A stretch of 32,492 nucleotides of DNA from NCBI RefSeq assembly GCF_014646675.1, contig NZ_BMNS01000013.1, positions 1 to 32,492 of the forward strand, read 5' to 3'. The DNA comes from Lutibacter litoralis. Lineage in GTDB: Bacteria > Bacteroidota > Bacteroidia > Flavobacteriales > Flavobacteriaceae. A program made the translations under genes and the position numbers. The notes beneath the pieces are model-generated. The model searched no databases. It was not told the DNA's origin and saw only the letters and a program-made list of their open reading frames with translations. Shown here piece by piece: positions 23,710 to 31,203 of this stretch (its first letter is position 1; each line of letters opens with the position of its first letter).

Positions 23710-24579
23710 TTATTTATCTGGTTCAATGTGTATTAAAACGTGTCCTAAATTCGGTATTTCATTTCGCAAGTAGTCCTTTAAATTATGTGCAATATAGTGC
23801 CCTTCTTTAACGGAAATGTTTCCGTCAACTATTGCGTGTAAATCAACGTGATATTTCATTCCTGCCTTTCTAATAAAACACTTTTCTGTTCCAATAACAC
23901 CTTTTACTTTTATAGACTCTTCTCGAATTTCTTCTAATAGGTCGTCATAGAGATGTTCATCCATAATTTCTCCTAAAGCTGGTCTGAAAATCAAATAACT
24001 ATTGTAGAGAATAAAAGCAGAAGCAAATAAAGCCGCCCAATCATCAGCCGTTTCATATCCTTTACCGAAAATTAAAGCGATAGAAATTCCGAGAAATGCC
24101 ATAATAGAAGTTATTGCATCGCTTCTATGGTGCCAAGCATCTGCTTTGAGTGAAGAACTATTAGTCTCATTACTTTTTTTGAGAACTATTCTAAATGAGA
24201 TTTCTTTCCATAAAATGATACAACCAAGTACAATTAAGGTCCAAGGTTTAGGAATTTTATGAGGTGTTTGAATATTTTGAATGCTTTCATAAGCAATAAT
24301 GGTTGCTGATGTTACAAGAAAAGCGACTACCAAGAATGTTATTAGTGGTTCAATTTTACCGTGTCCGTATGGATGATTTTCGTCTGCTGGTCGTTTTGCG
24401 TATTTTAAACCAAATAGAACAAGTAGTGAAGAGAAAATATCGGTTGTTGATTCTATTGCATCTGCGATAAGTGCATATGAATTACCAAAGAACCCCGCAA
24501 ACCCTTTAATCAAGGCTAAACAGGTGTTTCCAATTATGCTAAAATATGTAGTTCGAATTGCAGTTTGTTCGTTAGTCAT
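23710..24579 (-). CDS. Cation diffusion facilitator family metal exporter
   Basis: This 289-aa CDF transporter exports divalent metal ions from the cytoplasm in exchange for protons. Six membrane helices span about residues 10-205. The transport site fits Glu43 and Asp47 in ADAIESTTD, with His150 and Asp154 in WHHRSDA. ENHPYGHGKIEP (67-78) is the conserved loop after helix 2. The C-terminal cytoplasmic domain (about 210-289) has the ferredoxin-like dimerisation fold with likely metal-binding His residues (KYHVDLHAIV, GHVLIHIEP). The specificity (Zn, Fe, Mn or Cd) cannot be read with confidence. It is a single-gene unit flanked by imperfect inverted repeats, so a cassette-like origin is possible. 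Confidence 0.93.
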   Translation of the reverse strand: MTNEQTAIRTTYFSIIGNTCLALIKGFAGFFGNSYALIADAIESTTDIFSSLLVLFGLKYAKRPADENHPYGHGKIEPLITFLVVAFLVTSATIIAYESIQNIQTPHKIPKPWTLIVLGCIILWKEISFRIVLKKSNETNSSSLKADAWHHRSDAITSIMAFLGISIALIFGKGYETADDWAALFASAFILYNSYLIFRPALGEIMDEHLYDDLLEEIREESIKVKGVIGTEKCFIRKAGMKYHVDLHAIVDGNISVKEGHYIAHNLKDYLRNEIPNLGHVLIHIEPDK

Positions 24580-24594
24580 TGGTGTCTTCGGGTT

Positions 24595-24603
24595 GCGTAC
24601 AAC
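24595..24603. repeat. 5' inverted-repeat end of the CDF gene unit
   Basis: GCGTACAAC, 15 bases upstream of the CDF start codon. In gene orientation it reads GTTGTACGC, and it is followed by AACCCGAAGACACC and the ATG. The 3' partner is at 23693-23701. Confidence 0.45.
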
Positions 24604-24703
24604 TGATTATATGTTCATATTTCCTGCGTTTTTTACTCTAAAATCCTCTTTTAAAACAAAATAGATGAACGCTTTTAGTATTATTAAATATAGCAATATA
24701 AAC

Positions 24704-24737
24704 AAAAAAACCACAGCCTAAAATCTGTGGTTTTTTT
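24704..24737. terminator. Bidirectional terminator after dnaN
   Basis: A7CCACAG (24704-24716) pairs with CTGTGGT7 (24725-24737) around an 8-nt loop. The strong stem with A- and T-tracts on both sides would stop dnaN transcripts on the minus strand and insulate the CDF unit. Confidence 0.8.
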
Positions 24738-24757
24738 GTTTAGAATTTAAAATAGTT

Positions 24758-25876
24758 TTAACTATTCAACATTACTGGCATTACCAGCATAGTAATAAAT
24801 TCACCTTCTTCAACACCATCAATTGGTGTTAAAATACCAGCTCGGTTTGGTAAACTCATTTCAATTAATACTTCGTTAGAGTTTAGGTTGCTTAACATTT
24901 CTGTTAAAAAACGCGAGTTAAATCCAATTTGCATATCGTCTCCTTGGTAATCGCAAACCAAACGCTCTTCAGCCTTATTTGAGTAATCTATATCCTCAGC
25001 AGAAATATTTAATTCTGTTCCTGCCATTTTTAGTCTAATTTGGTGTGTAGTTTTGCTTGAGAAAATAGATACACGTTTTACAGAATTTAAGAAAGTACCT
25101 CTGTCAACAGTAAGTTTATTTGGGTTTTCTTTTGGAATTACGGCGTCGTAATTAGGATATTTCCCATCAATTAATCTACAAACTAAAATTACATTATCAA
25201 ACGTAAATTTAGCGTTAGAATCGTTGTATTCAATTGTTACATCATTATCTACTGTCCCTAGAATTCCTTTTAATAAGTTTAAAGGTTTTTTAGGCATTAT
25301 AAATTCAGCAGCATCATTTGCGGTAACATCTGTTCTTGTATATTTAACTAATTTGTGTGCATCTGTAGCAACAAAAGTTAAATTTTCGCTACTAAACTGA
25401 AAAAATACACCACTCATTACAGGTCTTAAATCATCGTTACCAGCCGCAAAAATAGTTTTAGAAATAGCAGTTGATAATACATTACCAGGAATTACTGTTG
25501 TACTTGGAGATTGAATTGACACCGCCTTTGGAAACTCATTTCCATCAAAATAAGCCATATCATATTTACCGTGACTAGAACTAATTTCTAGCGAATTGTT
25601 TTCTTCGGTTTTAAATGTTAATGGCTGATTAGGAAATGTTTTTAAAGTGTCCAATAATAAACGTGCAGAAACCGCGACTGAACCTTCAGAGTCCGATTCT
25701 ACATCAATAGTCGTACTCATAGTGGTCTCTAAATCAGAAGCAGAAATCTTTAATTCGTTTTGATTTAATTCGAATAAGAAATTATCTAAAATAGGTAAGG
25801 TATTGCTACTATTAATTACACCACCTAAAACTTGAAGTTGTTTTAATAATTGACTGCTTGATACTATAAATTTCAT
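24758..25876 (-). CDS. dnaN: DNA polymerase III subunit beta (sliding clamp)
   Basis: The beta clamp forms a ring dimer around DNA and tethers DNA polymerase III and other partners. The 372-aa protein begins MKFIVSSSQLLKQL and has the three-domain clamp layout, with conserved segments DLRPVMSGVFF (about 158-168), TDAHKL (about 183-188), DGKYPNYDAVIP (about 239-250) and the C-terminal LVMPVML that lines the partner-binding pocket. It stands alone, not beside dnaA, dnaB or recF, which is usual in Bacteroidetes. A -7 box lies 27 bases upstream of the start and a strong terminator follows. Confidence 0.97.
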   Translation of the reverse strand: MKFIVSSSQLLKQLQVLGGVINSSNTLPILDNFLFELNQNELKISASDLETTMSTTIDVESDSEGSVAVSARLLLDTLKTFPNQPLTFKTEENNSLEISSSHGKYDMAYFDGNEFPKAVSIQSPSTTVIPGNVLSTAISKTIFAAGNDDLRPVMSGVFFQFSSENLTFVATDAHKLVKYTRTDVTANDAAEFIMPKKPLNLLKGILGTVDNDVTIEYNDSNAKFTFDNVILVCRLIDGKYPNYDAVIPKENPNKLTVDRGTFLNSVKRVSIFSSKTTHQIRLKMAGTELNISAEDIDYSNKAEERLVCDYQGDDMQIGFNSRFLTEMLSNLNSNEVLIEMSLPNRAGILTPIDGVEEGEFITMLVMPVMLNS

Positions 25877-25902
25877 TTAAGATTATTTTAATGAATAAGT
25901 TA

Positions 25903-25910
25903 CAAATATA
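25903..25910 (-). promoter_or_regulatory. -7 promoter box of dnaN
   Basis: TATATTTG on the minus strand, an exact TAnnTTTG, lies 27 bases before the start codon. No clean TTG is found at the standard distance upstream. Confidence 0.5.
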
Positions 25911-26068
25911 TTCTAAATATATTGTTATTAAAATATTATTTATCAACAGTTAAAATTCCGATGTGTGTCTTAAGTTTCACATTAAGAGTGAGTTATAAAT
26001 TTGATTTAAAAAAAGTTATAATTATGTTAATATAGTTGCATTTAATCTGTATCCTATTAATTAAATTT

Positions 26069-26076
26069 TATATTTG
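26069..26076 (+). promoter_or_regulatory. -7 promoter box of the PIG-L deacetylase operon
   Basis: TATATTTG on the plus strand, 31 bases before the ATG at 26107. The 230-base dnaN/PIG-L gap thus holds two divergent promoters. The nearest TTG (26036-26038) is 30 bases away, too far to be a standard -33. Confidence 0.5.
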
Positions 26077-26106
26077 TTTTTACTACTAAATTAACTGAAC
26101 TATTTT

Positions 26107-28623
26107 ATGAATAAAATTATAGTATTCTTATTCCTATCAATCTTTAGCACTTCAATATCATTTTCTCAAGCCCCTAAAAAACCTACTTCTGGAGACATTT
26201 ATGAATCCATTCAAAAGTTAAATTTTTTAGGAACAATATTATACATAGCTGCGCATCCAGATGATGAAAATACACGATTGATTTCTTATTTTTCTAATCA
26301 AGTAAAAGCCAGAACCGCTTATTTAAGTTTAACTAGAGGTGATGGTGGTCAAAATTTAATTGGTCCAGAAATTAGAGAGTTATTAGGTGTAATTAGAACG
26401 CAAGAGTTATTAGCAGCACGCAAAATAGATGGCGGTGAGCAATTTTTTACTCGAGCAAATGATTTTGGGTATTCTAAACATTCAGATGAAACCTTGGAAA
26501 TTTGGAATAAAGATGAAGTACTAAAAGATGTTGTTGCAGTTATTAGAAAATTTAAGCCAGATGTTATTGTAAACAGGTTTAACCACAAGACACCAGGAAC
26601 AACACACGGACATCATACTGCTTCGGCCATGTTGGGATTAGCTGCGTTCGATTTAGCTGCAGACAAAACTTATAAAACACATTTAAAAAACGATGTAATT
26701 TGGCAACCAAAAAGAATATTTTTTAATACTTCGTGGTGGTTTTATGGAAGTCAAGAAAATTTTGATAAAGCTGATAAAACCAATTTAATAGATTTAGAGA
26801 TAGGTGCGTATTATCCACATAAAGGGTTGTCTAATAGTGAAATAGCATCTTTAAGTCGCAGCCAACACCAATCTCAAGGTTTTGGAAGTACTGGTTCTAG
26901 AGGAAATCAAACCGAATTTTTAGAGTTTATAAAAGGAGATTTTCCAAATAACAAGAATGTTTTTGATGGCATAGACACTTCGTGGAATAGAGTAGCTGGA
27001 GGAAAAACAATAGCTGAAATTTTAACGAATGTTGAAAAAATTTACGATTTTAAAAATCCATCAGCAAGTATTCCACAATTGCTAGAAGCTTATAAATTAA
27101 TTCAGAATTTAAAAGATCCTTACTGGAAAGTATTAAAATCAGAAGAAATAAAAAATATTATTGCAGCTTGTTCAGGTTTGTATTTAGAGGCAGTTGCAAA
27201 CAATGCTTCAACAACTAAAAGTGCTACAAATACTATTAAAATTGAAGCGATTAATAGAAGTGATTATCCTATTTCCTTAAAAACTGTAAGTATCAATCCA
27301 CTAAATAGTGTTGAAAATAAAAACGTTGCATTGTTAAATAATCAACCGGAAAAGTTTTCTTTTGAAGTTGAAATTCCTGCGGAAGTTAAAAATACGTTTC
27401 CGTATTGGCTTCATAAAAAAGGAACAATGGGAATGTATGCAGTTCCTGATGAAAACTTAATTAGTTTACCCGAAACTCCAAGAGAAATTAAAGTAGATTT
27501 TCTAATAGATTTTAATGGAGTTACAATTCCGTTTACCAAGGAAGTTATTTATAAATACAACGATCCAGTTAAAGGTGAGGTCTATCAACCTTTTGAAGTG
27601 TTGCCAGAAGTTTCGGCCTCTTTTCCAGAGAAAGTGCATATTTTCGCAGACGGTAATACACAAAAAATTGCTATAAAAGTAAAATCGTTAAAAGATAATT
27701 TAAAAGGAAAATTAACCTTTCGTTTACCAGATGATTGGAGTGTTTCACCAGAAACTATTGACTTTAATTTAGCACAAAAAGGGGCAGAGCAAAGTTTTCA
27801 ATTTGAAGTAATGCCACCCGAGAATCAATCTGAAGGATTGATTTCGCCAATTGTTGAAATTGAAGGCAAAACATATACTGATGAACTGGTTGAAATTGAT
27901 TATAATCATATTCCGTTTCAGTCGATTGTTATGCGATCTGAGGCAAAAGTAGTGCGTTTAAATATTCAGAAAAAAGGACAAGTAATTGGTTATATTCAGG
28001 GTGCTGGAGATGTTGTTCCAACAAGTTTACGTCAAATTGGTTACACAGTTGTTGAATTAAAAGATGATGATATTACACCAGAAAAATTAGAAAATTTTGA
28101 TGCTATTGTTTTAGGAATTAGAGCCTACAATACCAACGAAAGAGCTAAATTTTATCAGAAGTATTTACATAATTATGTAAAAAATGGAGGCACCTTAATT
28201 GCACAATATAATACAAGTCATAGAGTTTTGGTAGATGAAGTTGCTCCTTACCCTTTAAAACTTTCCAGAGACAGGGTAACAGATGAAAATTCTGAAGTTC
28301 GCATTATAAACCCTAATCACGAAATATTAAATTACCCGAATAAAATTTCAGAAAGCGATTTTAATGGTTGGGTGCAAGAGCGTGGCTTATATTTTCCAAA
28401 TGAATGGGATTCAAATTTTGAAGCTATTTTAAGTATGAATGATAAAAATGAAACTTCAAAAAATGGAAGTTTATTAGTTGCAAAATACGGACAAGGGAAT
28501 TTTATCTATACAGGATTAAGCTTTTTTAGAGAATTGCCAGCAGGTGTTTTTGGAGCCTATAAATTGTTTGCAAATATGCTTTCAATTGGAAAAAATAATA
28601 CAAAAAAACCACTAAAAAACTAA
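26107..28623 (+). CDS. Large secreted PIG-L/LmbE family deacetylase
   Basis: This 838-aa exported enzyme should remove N-acetyl groups from sugars or related molecules. It has a signal peptide (1-20) and a PIG-L domain (about 40-230) with the zinc motif AHPDDE at 49-54 (His50, catalytic Asp52, Asp53) and HGHH at 167-170. After a linker, residues about 370-600 hold beta-sandwich modules resembling NEW3-type domains, including a segment with PDDWSVSPE. The last 200 residues (from about 625, GYIQGAGDVVPTSLRQIGY and DAIVLGIRAYN) resemble a class I glutamine-amidotransferase-like fold. This composite is known from Bacteroidetes. Downstream, a microprotein and a sodium symporter follow with tiny gaps, so import of the product is plausible. 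Confidence 0.9.
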   Translation: MNKIIVFLFLSIFSTSISFSQAPKKPTSGDIYESIQKLNFLGTILYIAAHPDDENTRLISYFSNQVKARTAYLSLTRGDGGQNLIGPEIRELLGVIRTQELLAARKIDGGEQFFTRANDFGYSKHSDETLEIWNKDEVLKDVVAVIRKFKPDVIVNRFNHKTPGTTHGHHTASAMLGLAAFDLAADKTYKTHLKNDVIWQPKRIFFNTSWWFYGSQENFDKADKTNLIDLEIGAYYPHKGLSNSEIASLSRSQHQSQGFGSTGSRGNQTEFLEFIKGDFPNNKNVFDGIDTSWNRVAGGKTIAEILTNVEKIYDFKNPSASIPQLLEAYKLIQNLKDPYWKVLKSEEIKNIIAACSGLYLEAVANNASTTKSATNTIKIEAINRSDYPISLKTVSINPLNSVENKNVALLNNQPEKFSFEVEIPAEVKNTFPYWLHKKGTMGMYAVPDENLISLPETPREIKVDFLIDFNGVTIPFTKEVIYKYNDPVKGEVYQPFEVLPEVSASFPEKVHIFADGNTQKIAIKVKSLKDNLKGKLTFRLPDDWSVSPETIDFNLAQKGAEQSFQFEVMPPENQSEGLISPIVEIEGKTYTDELVEIDYNHIPFQSIVMRSEAKVVRLNIQKKGQVIGYIQGAGDVVPTSLRQIGYTVVELKDDDITPEKLENFDAIVLGIRAYNTNERAKFYQKYLHNYVKNGGTLIAQYNTSHRVLVDEVAPYPLKLSRDRVTDENSEVRIINPNHEILNYPNKISESDFNGWVQERGLYFPNEWDSNFEAILSMNDKNETSKNGSLLVAKYGQGNFIYTGLSFFRELPAGVFGAYKLFANMLSIGKNNTKKPLKN

Positions 28624-28625
28624 GT

Positions 28626-28730
28626 ATGGAACAACCTAAATATATTTGGAAAAAAGAATATACCATTGTTCTGGTTTTAAATGCAGTGTATATTGTATTG
28701 TTTTATCTTATAACAAATTTCTTTTCATAA
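28626..28730 (+). CDS. 34-aa single-pass membrane microprotein
   Basis: A short ORF sits in the gap between the PIG-L and symporter genes, two bases after one stop and three bases before the next start. It encodes MEQPKYIWKKEY, then a hydrophobic helix of about 20 residues (TIVLVLNAVYIVLFYLITNF) and a stop. The basic, aromatic head and single helix fit a type II membrane peptide. The tight packing in the operon and lack of wasted sequence argue that it is translated. A role as a small partner of the adjacent symporter is inference by analogy with other transporter-associated microproteins. Confidence 0.65.
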   Translation: MEQPKYIWKKEYTIVLVLNAVYIVLFYLITNFFS

Positions 28731-28733
28731 ATT

Positions 28734-30416
28734 ATGGCTCAATTAGACTGGATTATACTTATTGGAACTTTATTGTTTATAGTTTCTTACGGAGCGTATA
28801 AAACAAAAGGAAGTAAAAATGTAACAGATTATATTAAAGGAGGAAATGAAGCTAAATGGTGGACTATTGGCTTGTCTGTGATGGCAACACAAGCAAGTGC
28901 CATTACTTTTTTATCAACACCAGGACAAGCATTTCATAGCGGAATGGGTTTTGTGCAATTTTACTTTGGTTTACCAATTGCAATGGTGGTTATTTGTTTG
29001 GTTTTTATTCCTATTTATCACAAATTAAAAGTATTTACAGCATATGAGTTTTTAGAAACTCGCTTCGATTTAAAAACTAGAAGTTTAGCGGCTATGTTGT
29101 TTTTAATACAGCGCGGTTTAGCGGCAGGGATCACAATTTTTGCACCTGCAATTATTTTATCGGCAGTGCTGGGTTGGGATTTAACCACCCTAAACATAAT
29201 AATTGGTATTTTGGTAATTATTTATACCGTAACTGGTGGAACTAAGGCAGTAAGCGTTACACAAAAACAACAAATGGCAGTGATTTTTGCTGGAATGTTT
29301 GTGGCTTTTTATTTGATTGTAAGTTATTTGCCTGCTGATATCTCATTTTCTAAAGCCTTAAAAATAGCTGGAGCAAGCGGCAAAATGGAAGTGTTAGATT
29401 TCTCATTTAATTTAGACAATAGATATACTTTTTGGAGTGGAATTATTGGAGGAACATTTTTAGCCTTGTCTTATTTTGGAACAGATCAAAGTCAGGTACA
29501 ACGTTATTTGTCTGGAAAATCGATGAAAGAAATGCAATTAGGTCTTATTTTTAACGGTTTGTTAAAAGTGCCAATGCAGTTTTTTATTTTATTAGTTGGA
29601 GTTATGGTATTTGTATTTTATCAATTCAATGCTTCACCTTTAAATTTCAATCCTGCAGCTACAGAAATTGTCAAGAATTCGGAATATGCTAAAGAATATC
29701 TTGCATTAGAACAAAAACACCGAGATATTGAAATGCTAAAATCTGAAACTAATTTAAGTTATGGTAAGGATTTAACCAACAATGTTTTATTAAATAAAAT
29801 TCAAGAACTAAATACGCGTGAAATAAATAACAGAGAACGTGCTAAGGAACTAATTAAAAAAGCAGATAACACTGCTGAAACAAATGATAAGGATTATGTA
29901 TTTATTCACTTTATATTAAACAATTTACCGCGTGGGTTAATAGGATTGTTATTGGCAGTTATATTATCTGCTGCAATGTCTAGTACTGCATCAGAATTAA
30001 ATGCTTTAGCGAGTATAACTGCAATGGATTTATTTAAACGTAATGTAAAAGGAGAAAAATCGGATGCTTATTTTGTAAGCGCTTCAAAATGGTTTACGTT
30101 GGCTTGGGGAATTATCGCAATTTTAGTTGCCTGTTTCGCCAGTTTATTTGATAATTTAATTCAATTGGTAAATATTATTGGCTCTATATTTTATGGCAAT
30201 GTTTTAGGAATATTTTTACTAGCATTTTTTATTAAATTTGTAAAGGGAAATGCTGTTTTTGTTGCTGCTATTATTACACAAGCAATTGTAATTGTAGGCT
30301 GGTGGTTAGACTGGATGCCTTATTTGTGGCTTAATTTATTTGGCTGTGCATTGGTGATGTCAATTGCAATTTTATTACAAGTTTTTTCTAAAAATACAGA
30401 TTTAAAAGCAGTTTAA
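28734..30416 (+). CDS. Sodium/solute symporter (SSS family)
   Basis: This 560-aa transporter of the SSS family couples substrate uptake to sodium. Signatures: DYIKGGNEAKWWTIGLSVMA (about 32-51), FLSTPGQAF (about 59-67), TAYEFLETRFDLKTRSLAA (about 103-121), TGGTKAVSVTQKQQ (about 167-180) and AAMSSTASELNALAS (about 413-427). About 13 helices are expected. A charged, non-membrane stretch of some 80 residues (about 305-385, rich in Glu, Lys and Asn) interrupts the helix bundle, longer than the usual loop there. The operon with a secreted PIG-L deacetylase suggests a sugar-related substrate such as a deacetylated amino sugar; this is inference. Confidence 0.92.
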   Translation: MAQLDWIILIGTLLFIVSYGAYKTKGSKNVTDYIKGGNEAKWWTIGLSVMATQASAITFLSTPGQAFHSGMGFVQFYFGLPIAMVVICLVFIPIYHKLKVFTAYEFLETRFDLKTRSLAAMLFLIQRGLAAGITIFAPAIILSAVLGWDLTTLNIIIGILVIIYTVTGGTKAVSVTQKQQMAVIFAGMFVAFYLIVSYLPADISFSKALKIAGASGKMEVLDFSFNLDNRYTFWSGIIGGTFLALSYFGTDQSQVQRYLSGKSMKEMQLGLIFNGLLKVPMQFFILLVGVMVFVFYQFNASPLNFNPAATEIVKNSEYAKEYLALEQKHRDIEMLKSETNLSYGKDLTNNVLLNKIQELNTREINNRERAKELIKKADNTAETNDKDYVFIHFILNNLPRGLIGLLLAVILSAAMSSTASELNALASITAMDLFKRNVKGEKSDAYFVSASKWFTLAWGIIAILVACFASLFDNLIQLVNIIGSIFYGNVLGIFLLAFFIKFVKGNAVFVAAIITQAIVIVGWWLDWMPYLWLNLFGCALVMSIAILLQVFSKNTDLKAV

Positions 30417-30545
30417 AATTATTTAGCCTTTATTCAGGACGGGTCAAATTTGTTGCCAACGTGATTTTATAAGATTTGTGCGACTGGAAAATCGGAGATT
30501 TTTCGGATGTAGCAAATCGTTTGTTGAATGTTTGTCGGTTCATTA
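30417..30545 (-). repeat. Hairpin element C, cassette-site-like, solo copy
   Basis: This 129-base stretch lies between two convergent genes and encodes nothing. Read on the minus strand it contains a hairpin (30502-30488, AAAATC, TCC loop, GATTTT on that strand) and ends with a 33-base segment (30474-30442) that matches element A at 26 of 33 positions, including CACGTTGGCAACAA. The following GACCCGTCCTGAA block resembles element B. No cassette gene follows it; the symporter end does, so it seems an orphan copy. Confidence 0.5.
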
Positions 30546-30588
30546 TTTAGTTTAAAAGTAAGCATAAATTTTATGAATTGGGTACGTA

Positions 30589-30771
30589 TTAATTGCATAA
30601 ACTTCTGGCAACGGATGTTTTATTTCCGTTTGAATTAATATAATAGCATCCACCTCTCGATCCTCGATAATAAGTTCTTGTAGTTTTCGGTCTATAGGGA
30701 CTTTTAGTTTTAGAATTAGTCTTACTAAAAAGAGTTACATTTTTTAGGTTTATTGTATAAATAAAAAGCAT
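30589..30771 (-). CDS. 60-aa basic peptide with RGGCYYINSNGNKT motif
   Basis: The peptide is Lys/Arg/Tyr-rich. Its C-terminal half (RGSRGGCYYINSNGNKTSVA) matches a motif I recall at the C-terminus of several small Bacteroidetes proteins, where it is usually preceded by a signal peptide or another domain. Here the N-terminus (MLFIYTINLKN) is only weakly hydrophobic, so the gene may be an eroded or truncated copy. A -7 box TAAATTTG lies 16 bases upstream of the ATG, which supports expression. The function is unknown; the cysteine pair (Cys42, Cys59) could form a disulfide. Confidence 0.5.
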   Translation of the reverse strand: MLFIYTINLKNVTLFSKTNSKTKSPYRPKTTRTYYRGSRGGCYYINSNGNKTSVARSLCN

Positions 30772-30786
30772 TTAAGAAGAATAACT

Positions 30787-30794
30787 CAAATTTA
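30787..30794 (-). promoter_or_regulatory. -7 promoter box of the 60-aa peptide gene
   Basis: TAAATTTG on the minus strand is an exact TAnnTTTG match placed 16 bases before the ATG, giving a short leader of about 10 nt. Confidence 0.45.
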
Positions 30795-30830
30795 AAGAAA
30801 ATAATCTGAAAACGTACTTGATAAAATTGC

Positions 30831-31172
30831 TTAATTAACCTGTTTTCCATTTTTTAGAGCCTTTTTAGAAGCTTTTAAAAGAACAATTTCTCCATTGTTA
30901 TTTGCAACGCCTAGAACCAAGCATTCACTTAAAAAGTTGGCAATTTGTTTCTTTTTAAAATTTACTATTGCTACTATTTGCTTTTGTAGCAGGTCCTTTT
31001 TTGTATATAACCCTGTAATTTGTGCACTCGACTTTTTAATACCTAAGTCGCCAAAAGCAATAGTGAGTTGGTACGCTGGTTTATGTGCTTTTGGAAAATC
31101 AGTAACTTCAATTATTGTTCCTGTTCTAATGTCAACTTTTCTAAAATCATCAAAAGTAATTTCAGGTTTCAT
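30831..31172 (-). CDS. csaA: CsaA-like tRNA-binding domain protein
   Basis: This 113-aa stand-alone EMAP-II/CsaA-type OB-fold protein binds tRNA and has been linked to chaperone-like activity in Bacillus. The sequence shows TFDDFRKVDIRTGTI (about 6-20), the AHKPAYQLTIAFGDLGIKKS strand pair, and the C-terminal SECLVLGVANNNGEIVLL that closes the barrel. I chose the ATG at 31172 (MKPEITF), the usual family start, over an in-frame GTG three codons upstream. It lies 31 bases after the stop of the OmpA-family gene on the same strand and may be co-transcribed with it by chance. Confidence 0.9.
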   Translation of the reverse strand: MKPEITFDDFRKVDIRTGTIIEVTDFPKAHKPAYQLTIAFGDLGIKKSSAQITGLYTKKDLLQKQIVAIVNFKKKQIANFLSECLVLGVANNNGEIVLLKASKKALKNGKQVN

Positions 31173-31203
31173 AATACACACTATTTTTTAGTTAATTTTT
31201 CGT

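Noticed and set aside
20655..30455. The shared GACCnGTCCTGAA block as insertion-sequence terminal repeats
   Set aside because: Both copies face the same way, no transposase or target duplication is near, and the similarity extends into the hairpin element. An IS end remains possible but is not supported.
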